Part shown: positions 17,750 through 28,014 of the stretch, in pieces
Layout of the letters: each line of letters begins with the position of its first letter
Numbering within the stretch: the stretch's first letter is position 1
Assembly (NCBI GenBank): GCA_964586075.1
Contig: CAZPGZ010000001.1
Span: 1 to 64,000 of the forward strand
Length of the DNA stretch: 64,000 nt
Direction of reading: 5' to 3'
Source of the DNA: JBAZLV01 sp964586075
GTDB taxonomy: Bacteria; Nitrospirota; UBA9217
Position numbers and translations under genes: made by a program
Notes under the pieces: generated by a model
Database searches by the model: none
The model's input: only the letters and a program-made list of their open reading frames with translations
Told to the model about the DNA's origin: nothing

Positions 17750-18652
17750 CTACGCCGACAGTTTCCGGATTTTGAGCTTTTGCAAATTCATCGTTCCCAA
17801 TCCCATTTTGTCGCCCATCCGTACATATCCGAGATCGCTTCCCTTCATTCCGAACAGCGTTGCACCGTAGGCATCGACAGCGACCTGATCCAGACCGACA
17901 ATAATCGTATCGAGTTTCTTCACGTCGGCGGGATTTCCTCCCTGGGGGCCGTTGGCGGTAAGAATCCGCACTGCATCGAGCACCGTGAGCGCCGGACGAA
18001 TTTTTCTGGCAATATCCACCAGACTTCCATCAAGTTTCTGATGAATTTGGTTCCGCGGGCCTCCCATAATCCCCATCCAGTTTTTCAGAGACAACGTAAG
18101 CTTGGAGAGGCCGTGGTGTTTCGCGATGGGGATGTTGATCACTTTGTCTGCTTCAAGAATGTCTGTATAGAGCGGCCATGACTTGAGCGTGCCCCCGTTC
18201 AACGCCACATCCCTGAATTTACGCTCATCAATGTAGCTCACCTCGGCGCCTGCGGCGCGGGCAGCGGGCGCAATGCCGCTCTGGACATAACACCGTCGCG
18301 GGTCATTCACCGATCGGTCGAACACCTTCACTTTTTTTGCTCCACCCTCAAGGCAGAGCGTTACCATGGCTGCGACAACATCGGGATTGGTGCATCCTGC
18401 CTGCTCCGGCGTCCTGTCCCAGCCGATGTTCGGTTTGATCACGACCACGTCGCTGCGTGATATGAATTTTCGTATCCCACCCATGGCATCAATGGCGGCT
18501 TTTACGTTTCTCTCAGGGGAGGACCCGTGTGCAACCACAAGATCAGGTTGTGCTGACAACTCTCCTGCACCGACGATTTTGCCGAGCCCTTGCGGGAACG
18601 AGAGCCCTGCGCCTGCCAGCGCGGCAAATTTCAGAAATTTTCTGCGATCCAT
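17750..18652 (-). CDS. DUF362 family protein with twin-arginine signal
   Basis: A 300-residue exported protein. MDRRKFLKFAALAGAGLSFP is a textbook Tat signal, followed by a DUF362 domain (VVIKPNIGWDRTPEQAGCTNPDVV, AKHHGLSKLTLSLKNWMGIMGG, VDAYGATLFGM). DUF362 proteins often accompany ferredoxins, and the domain may hold or deliver an iron-sulfur centre; the biochemical role is not established. Tat export agrees with a folded cofactor-bearing periplasmic protein working with the polyferredoxin encoded next. The second ATG (18652) is chosen because GAGG lies at good distance and the Tat box then begins at the N-terminus; an ATG four codons upstream is possible. Confidence 0.85.
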   Translation of the reverse strand: MDRRKFLKFAALAGAGLSFPQGLGKIVGAGELSAQPDLVVAHGSSPERNVKAAIDAMGGIRKFISRSDVVVIKPNIGWDRTPEQAGCTNPDVVAAMVTLCLEGGAKKVKVFDRSVNDPRRCYVQSGIAPAARAAGAEVSYIDERKFRDVALNGGTLKSWPLYTDILEADKVINIPIAKHHGLSKLTLSLKNWMGIMGGPRNQIHQKLDGSLVDIARKIRPALTVLDAVRILTANGPQGGNPADVKKLDTIIVGLDQVAVDAYGATLFGMKGSDLGYVRMGDKMGLGTMNLQKLKIRKLSA

Positions 18653-18767
18653 GATATACCTCATTTCCGTCCATTGACGATGCGCACTAGTAACGAAAAG
18701 TCCTTACGGTGCCGCCTGTGGATATATTATAGGGAAGTGTTGCGTCGTAACCACCGGGCACTGCCGG

Positions 18768-18986
18768 CTACCGAAATCTACCAAGAACATACAGAATAAG
18801 GCTGATTATAATACTGATGAAAATGCCGGTAGTCAGCGGAAAATAAAACGTAAAATTTCCCCGCTTGATAAAAATATCTCCGGGAAGCTTTCCTGAGAAA
18901 GGGAGCTTCTGAAAACCAATCAGCAGAAGCCCGGCAGCAAGGAGAACAATGCCCAGAATAATCAAAATCTTTGCGATATCACCCAT
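18768..18986 (-). CDS. DUF2905 family small membrane protein
   Basis: A 72-residue protein with two transmembrane helices and the family signature LPFSGKLPGDIFIKRGNFTFYFP between them, which defines DUF2905. Function unknown. It begins 12 bases after the accD stop codon with no ribosome site of its own, so it is probably translated by coupling to accD. Confidence 0.88.
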   Translation of the reverse strand: MGDIAKILIILGIVLLAAGLLLIGFQKLPFSGKLPGDIFIKRGNFTFYFPLTTGIFISIIISLILYVLGRFR

Positions 18987-18998
18987 TGTGCGCGGAAA

Positions 18999-19841
18999 TC
19001 AGGCTGCAAAGAAATCCAGGATCTTGCCCAGCGTGGCATGCAATTCCCGTCTGGGTACAATCATGTCGATCATCCCGTGCTCAAGCAAAAACTCAGCGCG
19101 CTGAAATCCGGGAGGCAGCTGCTGTTTGATTGTCTGCTCTATCACGCGGGGTCCTGCAAATCCGATAAGGCTGCGGGGCTCCGCAATAATGATGTCGCCG
19201 AGCATGGAAAAGCTGGCTGTGACCCCGCCGAAAGTCGGATCAGTAAGCACGGAAATAAACGGCAGGCCAGCTTCGCTCAGCCGGGCCATTGCCGCAGAGG
19301 TTTTCGCCATCTGCATGAGGGAAAGAATTCCTTCCTGCATGCGTGCGCCGCCGGAGCAGGACACAGCTATCAGGGGGATCTTCTTTTCGATGGAGCGCTC
19401 AACCGCGCGTACGATTTTTTCTCCCACCACGGAGCCCATGCTCCCGCCCATAAAGGTGAACTCCATGACAACCAGGGAAACGGGCCTTCCGCCGATCCTG
19501 CCCTCTCCGGAGATAAGGGCGTCTTTCAGTCCGGTTTTTTTGCGATGGCTCTTCAGCTTATCTTTATAGTCTTTAAATCCGAGAAAATCCCGGGGCGACA
19601 ATCCGTCCTCAACCTCCAGAAAACTTCCCTCGTCCACAAGATACAAAAGCCGTTCAGAAGCGGTGATCCGGAAATGATAGTCGCATTTAGGACAAACCTT
19701 GAGGTTTTTCTCCACTTCTTTGCGGTAAATAATTTCTTTGCAGTTATCACACTTGACCCAAAGCCCCTCCGGAATTTTTACCTTTTTAGGAGGCGTTTTC
19801 GGTGAAGCATCTGCAGATTTTTCCTTCTTAAACCAAGCCAT
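18999..19841 (-). CDS. accD: Acetyl-CoA carboxylase carboxyltransferase, beta subunit
   Basis: A 280-residue AccD. The N-terminal zinc ribbon has Cys31, Cys34, Cys50 and Cys53 (CDNC and CPKC). It is followed by the carboxyltransferase crotonase fold with GEGRIGGRPVSLVVMEF, the oxyanion-hole segment SCSGGARMQEGILSLMQMAKT and LTDPTFGGVTASF. It makes malonyl-CoA with AccA, which is not in this window. AAAGGAG precedes the ATG. In related bacteria accD usually follows trpA directly; here a cAMP signalling cassette of three genes lies between them. Confidence 0.95.
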   Translation of the reverse strand: MAWFKKEKSADASPKTPPKKVKIPEGLWVKCDNCKEIIYRKEVEKNLKVCPKCDYHFRITASERLLYLVDEGSFLEVEDGLSPRDFLGFKDYKDKLKSHRKKTGLKDALISGEGRIGGRPVSLVVMEFTFMGGSMGSVVGEKIVRAVERSIEKKIPLIAVSCSGGARMQEGILSLMQMAKTSAAMARLSEAGLPFISVLTDPTFGGVTASFSMLGDIIIAEPRSLIGFAGPRVIEQTIKQQLPPGFQRAEFLLEHGMIDMIVPRRELHATLGKILDFFAA

Positions 19842-19898
19842 AAATCTCCTTTAAAACCACGTCCCAACGATCACGCTGCAAACACTACCGGCGATATA

Positions 19899-20675
19899 TC
19901 AGAATGAATAGGTTTTTCCCTCTCTCAAAATTTTTACATTTTTCCGTCCGAGTGCTCGCAGGTCGCTGATCACTTTTTTCTGATATACCGGCTTAATATG
20001 GTAAATATAAATTGGAATGTTCAGGGCAACCTGCGCATCGCTGAGGTCGCGGTGCAACTGTGCCGGCGTGAAATGGCCGCTTGCATTTGCAATGCCGTCG
20101 AGGCTGTTCGGAAACGACGTATCGACAATAATTGCCGACAGGTTTTTTGCATGGGCGGCCTCTTTCCAAAGGCCTTCATTTGGGCCCGTGTCCGCACTGT
20201 AAATAAAAGACGTTGTGCCGTCGGATACGAGGAAACCGACTGCAGGAACAGGATGGTTCATGGGAATCGCCTTCACGTGCAGACCGGCAACGGGAACCGC
20301 TTCACCCACCGACATCGGGGCGTAAGCCAGCACCCCGTTTTTTGGATTTTTTACCAGGGGAATCCTGGTGAAGTCAGGCCAGATGATGTTGTTCATAAGA
20401 TGTTTCTGAATAGCCTCTATTACCTCCGGTATGGCCCTTACCTGCACGGAGTTCTCAATATGTCCGATAATGTTGTCCGCCAGAAAAAGGAGAGATTTAA
20501 TATGATCGAGGTGAGTATGACTGATGAGGACATCGGTTATTTTAGCCTGAGCATCAATGCTCAGCGCGCCGGTAATCGTGCCTGCATCCAGCATCATTAC
20601 GTCATTCACCAGAAAGCCGGGTGGATTGTGGCCGACAGCCTCAGAGCCAGAGCACCCCAGAACTTTTACCTTCAT
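19899..20675 (-). CDS. Class II 3',5'-cyclic nucleotide phosphodiesterase (metallo-beta-lactamase fold)
   Basis: A 258-residue metallo-beta-lactamase-fold protein. The metal motif SHTHLDHIKSLLFLADN (His53, His55, Asp57, His58) matches the class II cAMP phosphodiesterase signature HxHLDHxxS/G. Other metal ligands appear in IPMNHPVPAVGF, IYSADTGPNEGLW and SGHFTPAQL. There is no signal peptide, so it should be cytoplasmic. It lies 70 bases downstream of an adenylate cyclase gene, which is itself downstream of a CRP gene; this makes cAMP hydrolysis the likely activity. The general fold is certain; the substrate is inferred from motif and context. AAGGAGG precedes the ATG. Confidence 0.82.
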   Translation of the reverse strand: MKVKVLGCSGSEAVGHNPPGFLVNDVMMLDAGTITGALSIDAQAKITDVLISHTHLDHIKSLLFLADNIIGHIENSVQVRAIPEVIEAIQKHLMNNIIWPDFTRIPLVKNPKNGVLAYAPMSVGEAVPVAGLHVKAIPMNHPVPAVGFLVSDGTTSFIYSADTGPNEGLWKEAAHAKNLSAIIVDTSFPNSLDGIANASGHFTPAQLHRDLSDAQVALNIPIYIYHIKPVYQKKVISDLRALGRKNVKILREGKTYSF

Positions 20676-20745
20676 TCACCCTCCTTCGTTTTCTTAGACA
20701 TCGCATGCATCTTTCCAAAAAAAATACAATTGCCCGGTGCCTCTT

Positions 20746-22644
20746 TTACTGTTTTTTGAGACCGAGCAGATTATAAATCACTACCGGCCGCTGTTTGCCT
20801 TTGACGGTTACCGAACCCAGTTCCTGTGCTTCAACGATGTCCTTGACCTGTGCATAGGTTGATTCGGAAATGATGATATGACTATTATATTGCCTTGTCA
20901 AGCTTTCCAGGCGGGCGCCGAGGTTTACATTGTCCCCGATCACGGTGTAGTCCATTTTCTTGCCTTCAGCTCCCATGTTGCCGACCACCATGCCGCCGGT
21001 GTTGATTCCAATCCCGATGTCAATCACATATTTGCCTTCATTCGCCCATTTTTTCTGCAGTTCCTTCAGTTTCTCAATCATGGCAAGAGCGCACCGGCAT
21101 GCGCGTTCCGCATGGTCGGGCTGCCCGACAGGAGCGCCCCAGAGTGCCATAATGGCATCGCCGATGAATTTGTCCAGCGTGCCTTCATGGTCAAACACGA
21201 TATTGGTCATGGCGCCCAGATATTCGTTCAGCAAAGAAACCACTTCTTCTGGCTGGTGCTGCTCGGAGAACGTGGTGAAACCCCGAATATCTGAAAACAG
21301 CACGGTGATCTCTTTTCGATCGCCGCCGAGTTTTGCTTTGCTCGGATCCCGGATGAGCTCATCCACGATTCGCTTCGATACATAGCTCGAAAACATGGTA
21401 CGGATCTCGCGTGCGCGGCGCTCCTCTGTGAAGAACCGGTATGCAGTCAGGCTCGTGTATCCAAACAAAATCGCGGATGCCGGGTACACAAGATTGAACC
21501 ATATCCCTTGCACGGCGAACAGATAGTAAACAAACCCCAAGTATCCGACGAACAGACAAAGAAACAGCGCGACACCCGCCCCGGCACCGAGGCGGGGCAG
21601 GGTTATGCCGAGCACGAGTGCGAAGAAAAAAATGAGCACGATGACGGCTGTCTCGCTTTGCCGGATGAAATCCCTGCGCAATATATTGTCTACCACACTC
21701 GCATGCTTTTCAATCCCCGCCATGTGGGTGGAAAACGGCGTCACCCGAAGATCGTAGATCCCGAGAGCAGTCGCACCGATGAGAACTATTTTGTCCTTGA
21801 AGGTTCCGGCCGGCGTTTTGCGGTCAAGGATATCGGAGACTGCATACATCGGGAATGTGTTGTTCGGACCGCGATAATTAATCAGCATGCGGCCGTATTC
21901 GTCCGTTGGTATCGTGATATTCCCAAGCCGGACGGCTCCGGAATAATCCAGCGAAAGCTCTTCCGGCTTTAAATCAAGGTAAATCCGTGCGGCCTGAAGA
22001 CCGATGGGCGCATAATACTCGCCTTGATAATCAATGGCCAGCATCTCCCACCGCAGCGTGCCGTCCCTGTCGGAAATCATATTAATGTGGGCGATCGATT
22101 TAGCAAATGCGGAAAATCTGGCCAAGGTGGGAAGAACCATGGTGGCCGAGATAGGGCTGAACGGCGCATCGTTGTTCTTAATGACACGGTACGCGGAAGG
22201 GAACATAAAATCCAGTTTTTTGTCCGTGAAGCCGGTTTCCTTGTATTTTCCGATCAGATCAAAAACCACCGGCAAAACCACGCGCCCGCTTCTCCTGATG
22301 GATTGCTGAAACAAGTCATCGGATTCCACGTTCTCCGTTTCCGTAAAGAACACGTCAAATACGATGACCTTTGCTCCGTCTTCTGTAAGCCGGTCCACCA
22401 CGCGGCCCCATACCGAGCGCGGCCACGGAAAACGTCCCAGTTCCTTGATGCTTTTCTCATCGATTGCCGCGATCACCGTTTCCGGTCCGGGGTTGATTTT
22501 GCCCCTGAACTGAAACCGCATGTCCAGGGTTTTTTCTTCGAGCACTTCAAAGAATCGCACCGCGCCTTGATTCATGATTGACAGCGTAAGAGCCACAATC
22601 ACCGCAATAACAACGCCTGCTTTTTTCCCCGTGTTCAGCTTCAT
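20746..22644 (-). CDS. CHASE2-domain adenylate/guanylate cyclase
   Basis: A 632-residue class III nucleotide cyclase. It has an N-terminal membrane anchor (residues 8-25), an extracytoplasmic CHASE2 sensor domain (about 30-330, with FDVFFTETENVESD and ALGIYDLRVTPFS), three transmembrane helices (335-420), and a C-terminal cyclase domain (445-632). The two metal aspartates are in LFSDIRGFT and FIGDAIMALWGAP. Lys in TLDKFIGD and Asp in MDYTVIGDNVNLGARLE favour ATP over GTP. It should make cAMP in response to an envelope signal. The CRP gene lies 37 bases upstream and the phosphodiesterase gene downstream, all on one strand. GGAG precedes the ATG. Confidence 0.92.
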   Translation of the reverse strand: MKLNTGKKAGVVIAVIVALTLSIMNQGAVRFFEVLEEKTLDMRFQFRGKINPGPETVIAAIDEKSIKELGRFPWPRSVWGRVVDRLTEDGAKVIVFDVFFTETENVESDDLFQQSIRRSGRVVLPVVFDLIGKYKETGFTDKKLDFMFPSAYRVIKNNDAPFSPISATMVLPTLARFSAFAKSIAHINMISDRDGTLRWEMLAIDYQGEYYAPIGLQAARIYLDLKPEELSLDYSGAVRLGNITIPTDEYGRMLINYRGPNNTFPMYAVSDILDRKTPAGTFKDKIVLIGATALGIYDLRVTPFSTHMAGIEKHASVVDNILRRDFIRQSETAVIVLIFFFALVLGITLPRLGAGAGVALFLCLFVGYLGFVYYLFAVQGIWFNLVYPASAILFGYTSLTAYRFFTEERRAREIRTMFSSYVSKRIVDELIRDPSKAKLGGDRKEITVLFSDIRGFTTFSEQHQPEEVVSLLNEYLGAMTNIVFDHEGTLDKFIGDAIMALWGAPVGQPDHAERACRCALAMIEKLKELQKKWANEGKYVIDIGIGINTGGMVVGNMGAEGKKMDYTVIGDNVNLGARLESLTRQYNSHIIISESTYAQVKDIVEAQELGSVTVKGKQRPVVIYNLLGLKKQ

Positions 22645-22681
22645 ATGTTACTCCAGCGTGAGTTGATTGATCATCCAGCCG

Positions 22682-23326
22682 TTATGACATTTCCCCGAAA
22701 ATTTCCCGCATCTCAAGATAGCGCAGGAGCCTGTCCACCTGTTCCTGATTTTTTATCAGGACCCTGTCGCCGGAAACTTCGAGAATCCTGACGCTCGCCA
22801 GTTTTTCCAGGATTGCCCGTGCATGCGAAGCCTCGATTCCGGCAAGTCCCGCGAGTTCCTCAATTGTTATGCCATACTCGCCTGCTTTTTTGTGTTCCCG
22901 CACCGACCGTGCAAGAATGCTCATCAGCCGGCTGGTGTTGTCTTTTATCATCAGGGCTTCCATCTGCTCATTGGCTTCGCGGAGCCGGTCGGCAAGTTTT
23001 TTGATAAACCGCATCGCAATCTCGGCATTGCCGCGGATCAGGGAATCAAACGTTTTCCGGTCGATCACAAGCATATCACAATCCTCGATCGTCTCCGCGG
23101 TCGCTGAACGGGGCTTGTCGTTCAAAATGGCCATTTCGCCCAGAAACTCCCCCTTTTCCAGTGTGGCAAGCGTTTTTTCCACTCCGCGGATGCGCTTGCT
23201 GATCTTGACCTTTCCGGACTGGATAATGTACATGTCTTCGCCACGGTCCCCTTCGTGGAAAAGCACTGTGTTGGCCGGGAACCTTTTTCCGAACCTCGAG
23301 AACAGCTGCGTTTGAACATCGCTCAT
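22682..23326 (-). CDS. CRP/FNR-family cyclic-nucleotide-binding regulator
   Basis: A 214-residue protein. The cyclic nucleotide-binding domain (about residues 10-125) carries the phosphate-binding cassette GEFLGEMAILNDKPRSATAE, with Glu64 and Arg73 as in true cAMP binders. A dimer helix follows, then a C-terminal winged helix (about 150-205, ITIEELAGLAGIEASHARAIL). No FNR-type cysteine cluster is present. The recognition helix lacks the usual R-E-T-V-x-R of E. coli CRP, so its DNA target may differ. It is the first gene of the cAMP cassette, about 100 bases after trpA, with AGGAGG before the ATG. Confidence 0.88.
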   Translation of the reverse strand: MSDVQTQLFSRFGKRFPANTVLFHEGDRGEDMYIIQSGKVKISKRIRGVEKTLATLEKGEFLGEMAILNDKPRSATAETIEDCDMLVIDRKTFDSLIRGNAEIAMRFIKKLADRLREANEQMEALMIKDNTSRLMSILARSVREHKKAGEYGITIEELAGLAGIEASHARAILEKLASVRILEVSGDRVLIKNQEQVDRLLRYLEMREIFGEMS

Positions 23327-23427
23327 GGATCGCCCTCCTTGGCATCAACGCACTACTCTTTAACTTGAACAGAAAGCGGCAGCCTTCACCGCAAAGACAA
23401 AACGATTCTACGATTGCACGTGCTGCG

Positions 23428-24243
23428 TTAGCGCTCGACGCGGCCGGCAACCACGCCCTGTTTCAGGGCTTTTACCGAAGCTGCAACCGAAGCAACAAGG
23501 TCCGGAGTGTTCCCGTGTTCCTCAACGATCTTCACGAGTGCGCTACCGACAATCACCCCGTCCGCGCCCCAGCATGCGACCTGCGCCGCCTGATCCGGGG
23601 TGGAAATGCCGAAACCGACGGCCACGGGTTTTTCAGTCACCGCCTTGATCTTCTCCAATGAATCTTTGATGGAATTCTGGAGCTCGGATTTTGCCCCGGT
23701 CACTCCCGTCAGAGAAACATAATAGATGAACCCTTGCGACAGCCTGCTTACCAGCTTTATCCGTTCGTCCGTGCTCGTAGGTGCCAGCAAAAAGATCATA
23801 TCCAGTCCGGATTTTTTAGACAGGGAAATCAGCGTAGCCGCTTCTTCCGGCGGCAAATCAGGCAAAATAATGCCGTCGAGGCCCGCGGACACGGCATCGT
23901 TCACAAAGCGATCTTCACCGTACTTGAAAATCAGATTATAATACGTCATCAGAACAAGCGGAACGGAGCTCGTTTTCCGGACATCGGCCACCAGACCCAG
24001 CACATCGGCAATGCTCGTGCGGTTCTTGAGCGACCGGATGGCCGCCTTCTGAATCGTGGGCCCGTCCGCGAGCGGATCGGAAAACGGCGCGCCAAGTTCG
24101 ATGATATCGCTGCCCGCTTTTTCCATCTCAAAAATGAGCGCCCTGGTGGTGGCAAGATCAGGGTCGCCCGTCATGATATAGGTAATGAGCGCTGCACTAT
24201 CTTTCTTCTTAAGTCTGCTGAACGTTTTTTTTATCCTTGACAT
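23428..24243 (-). CDS. trpA: Tryptophan synthase alpha subunit
   Basis: A 271-residue TIM-barrel enzyme that splits indole-3-glycerol phosphate into indole and glyceraldehyde 3-phosphate and channels indole to TrpB. The catalytic Glu lies in DIIELGAPFSDPLADGPTIQ and the catalytic Asp in GLDGIILPDLPPEEA; GFGISTPDQA forms the phosphate site. The start at MSRIKKTF is chosen because GAGG precedes that ATG and the longer frame would overlap trpB. It is the last gene of trpEGDCFBA. Confidence 0.96.
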   Translation of the reverse strand: MSRIKKTFSRLKKKDSAALITYIMTGDPDLATTRALIFEMEKAGSDIIELGAPFSDPLADGPTIQKAAIRSLKNRTSIADVLGLVADVRKTSSVPLVLMTYYNLIFKYGEDRFVNDAVSAGLDGIILPDLPPEEAATLISLSKKSGLDMIFLLAPTSTDERIKLVSRLSQGFIYYVSLTGVTGAKSELQNSIKDSLEKIKAVTEKPVAVGFGISTPDQAAQVACWGADGVIVGSALVKIVEEHGNTPDLVASVAASVKALKQGVVAGRVER

Positions 24244-24280
24244 AGACCTCAACCCGCAATCCTGAATTTTAAACGCGTGG

Positions 24281-25467
<1,187 letters not shown>

Positions 25468-25477
<10 letters not shown>

Positions 25478-26088
25478 GATCCCCTCCGAACTTCTGAAAT
25501 AAATTTTTTGATTTTTGCATGGTCCTTGAATCCCTTCTCCCGCTCCACACCGCCGGACACGTCAACGCCGTATGGTTGCACCAGCTTCACCGCTTCCGCC
25601 GCATTTTCCGGCGTAAGCCCCCCCGCAAGGATTATTTTGCCGAACGTTTTCGCAACAACTGCAAGGTGCCAGTCAAAGGTTGTACCGGTCCCCCCCCGCT
25701 GGCCGTCTCGATAGCTGTCGAGGAGAAAAGCCCCCACGTGATAGTGCGCCATGTGCTTGATGCTCTCCTTGTCCTTTACCTGGAACGCCTTGATCACGCG
25801 GACTCCGAACCGCTGGCAGAACTCGGGGGTCTCATCGCCGTGCAGCTGAATTGTCTGAATGCAGGTCAATTCCTGGATCTCGCGTATTTTTTCCTCGCGC
25901 TCATTTACGAAAATCCCGACAGGCACAATGATCGGCGGAAGCTGCGAGATGATTTCGACCGCCTTTTCAGGATCAATATAGCGGGGGCTCTTCTTGTAAA
26001 AGATAAACCCCAGCGCATCCGCGCCAAACTCTGCGGCTGCCAGTGCATCTTCCAGATTGGTTATACCGCAAATTTTGATTTTGATCAT
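25468..26088 (-). CDS. trpF: Phosphoribosylanthranilate isomerase
   Basis: A 206-residue (beta/alpha)8 barrel enzyme for the Amadori rearrangement of phosphoribosylanthranilate. The catalytic cysteine is in KICGITNLEDA and the aspartate region in LLDSYRDGQRGGTG; the phosphate site is ILAGGLTPENA and VDVSGGVEREKGFKD. The start at MIKIKICG has GAGG seven bases upstream and is the normal family start; a longer in-frame extension is not supported. It overlaps trpB by 10 bases. Confidence 0.95.
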
Positions 26089-26187
26089 CTGAAACCTCGT
26101 TTTCCTGTTCAGACACTGATCCTGCGTGTTCGCCTGCACGCATATTTGGATGAACTGCTTTCTGAGCTGTGTGCCCGTGCGGGAACA

Positions 26188-26967
26188 TCAGCTTCTCCCT
26201 AAAAACTCCTTCACCTTCTTTCCGATGTCCTGCGCCCGCATCAGGCTTTCGCCGACAAGGATTGCATCCACACCCGCATTCTGAAGCGCAACAACGTCGC
26301 TCCGTTCTGCGATCCCGCTCTCGCTCACCACGGTGCATTCGTCCGGGATGTCCTGCAGAAGATCGAGCGTCGTCCGCAGGTCAACCGTGAAGGTTGTAAG
26401 GTCGCGGTTATTGATCCCGACAATCGTTGCACCGGCGAGCAGCGATTTATCAAGCTCCCTGTAAGTATGCGCTTCCACCAGCGCGTCAAGCTGCAAGAGC
26501 TTCGCGATGCCGAGATAATCCGCCAGCTGCCGCTTTTCCAGACAGGCCGCAATCAGCAACACGGCGTCCGCTCCCGCGGCCCGCGCTTCGAACAACTGAT
26601 ATTCGTCGATGATAAAATCCTTGCGCAGAAGAGGAATCCTTACCGCTTTTCTTATTTCACCAAGATACTCAAGCTTCCCCTGAAAAAATTTGCTTTCCGT
26701 AAGCACCGAGATGCAGGCTGCTCCGGCCTGTTCGTACGTTTTCGCTATTGCGACCGGGTCGAAATTCTCCCGGATCACTCCCTTGGATGGAGAAGCTTTT
26801 TTTACCTCGGCAATAAGCCCGACGTCATGCTTGGCCACAAGCGCTTTTCCGAACCCCCGAAGCGGTCCGGCATCCTGTGCCTGTGTTTTGACTTCAGAGA
26901 GCGGCGTACGGCGCTTTACTGCCGCAAGCTCTTCTCTTTTGTACGCAATAATTTCGTCTAAAATCAT
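26188..26967 (-). CDS. trpC: Indole-3-glycerol phosphate synthase
   Basis: A 259-residue single-domain TrpC (not fused to TrpF). Conserved motifs are EVKKASPSKGVIRENFDP (substrate lysine), ISVLTESKFFQG, LLRKDFIIDEYQ (catalytic Lys), VGINNRDLTTFTVD and SESGIAERSDV. It closes the indole ring of carboxyphenylamino-deoxyribulose phosphate with loss of CO2. It follows trpD by 16 bases with only a weak ribosome site, and precedes trpF by 99 bases, the longest internal gap in the operon. Confidence 0.96.
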   Translation of the reverse strand: MILDEIIAYKREELAAVKRRTPLSEVKTQAQDAGPLRGFGKALVAKHDVGLIAEVKKASPSKGVIRENFDPVAIAKTYEQAGAACISVLTESKFFQGKLEYLGEIRKAVRIPLLRKDFIIDEYQLFEARAAGADAVLLIAACLEKRQLADYLGIAKLLQLDALVEAHTYRELDKSLLAGATIVGINNRDLTTFTVDLRTTLDLLQDIPDECTVVSESGIAERSDVVALQNAGVDAILVGESLMRAQDIGKKVKEFLGRS

Positions 26968-26983
26968 TCTTTGAGTTTCTGCC

Positions 26984-27997
26984 CTATGCTTTATTCGTAA
27001 ACGCCTTCAGCGCTTCCAGTTTTCCGAACGCAGCGCCGGAATCAAGGGACGCTCCGGCAAGCCTGATGCCTTCTCCAAAATCCGCCGCCTTGCCGGATGC
27101 AACGATCCCTGCCGCGGCATTCAGCAAAACAATGTCCCGCCGCACGCCGCGCTTGCCGTTCAATATTTCGAGGGTGATGGCCGCATTCTCTTTGGCATCA
27201 CCTCCCCGCAGGTCTTCGGGTTTTCCCGGAGAAAATCCATAATCCGCAGGATGAACGAAATAGTCCGTTACCGTTCCGTCCTTGAACTCAGATATTTTGG
27301 TCCTGTCCGTAATCGTTATTTCATCCAGCCCATCCATGCCGTGCACCACAAATGCATGCGCTGCGCCGAGGTTGCCGAGTGCCCGGGCCAGAAGACCGGT
27401 CAAGTCCTCAGCATACACGCCCATGACCTGGGAGGTCACCTCAGCCGGGTTCGTAAGAGGCCCAAGCAGATTGAAAATCGTGCGGATGCCGATTTCGCGT
27501 CGTGGCCCGATTGCGTATTTCATGGCAAGGTGCATCATTGGAGCAAACAGAAACCCGATGCCCACCTCTTTCATGCACGCTTCAACACGTGGAGGAGAAA
27601 TCTCGATATTCACGCCAAGCGCCTGGAGCACGTCGGCGCTGCCGCTCTTGCTGGAGACCGACCGGTTGCCGTGTTTTGCGACTGTCACGCCCGCGCCCGC
27701 GACCACAAACGCGGCAGTCGTGGAAATATTAAAGGTATGAGCCATGTCACCGCCCGTACCGCACGTGTCCACCTGATAAGCGGCATCAAGCGTTATCGGT
27801 ACGGCCTTTTCGCGCATGACCCGCGCGGAACCGGTGATTTCTTCCACCGTTTCGCCTTTCATGCGGAGCGCGGTGATATACGCCGCGATCTGCGCGTCCG
27901 TGGCCTCGCCCTGCATGATCTCGCGCATGACGGATTCGGCTTCCGCGTCGGTGAGATTGACCTTTGCCGCAATTTTAGCGATGGCTTCTTTGATCAT
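26984..27997 (-). CDS. trpD: Anthranilate phosphoribosyltransferase
   Basis: A 337-residue TrpD of standard length. The PRPP and magnesium motifs are VDTCGTGGD and KHGNRSVSSKSGSADVLQALGV; the anthranilate-binding region is FLFAPMMHLAMKY. It transfers phosphoribose to anthranilate. It is a free-standing enzyme, not fused to TrpG, whose gene ends 17 bases upstream of the start. Confidence 0.96.
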   Translation of the reverse strand: MIKEAIAKIAAKVNLTDAEAESVMREIMQGEATDAQIAAYITALRMKGETVEEITGSARVMREKAVPITLDAAYQVDTCGTGGDMAHTFNISTTAAFVVAGAGVTVAKHGNRSVSSKSGSADVLQALGVNIEISPPRVEACMKEVGIGFLFAPMMHLAMKYAIGPRREIGIRTIFNLLGPLTNPAEVTSQVMGVYAEDLTGLLARALGNLGAAHAFVVHGMDGLDEITITDRTKISEFKDGTVTDYFVHPADYGFSPGKPEDLRGGDAKENAAITLEILNGKRGVRRDIVLLNAAAGIVASGKAADFGEGIRLAGASLDSGAAFGKLEALKAFTNKA

Positions 27998-28014
27998 GGC
28001 TTTAGAAAGAAAAA

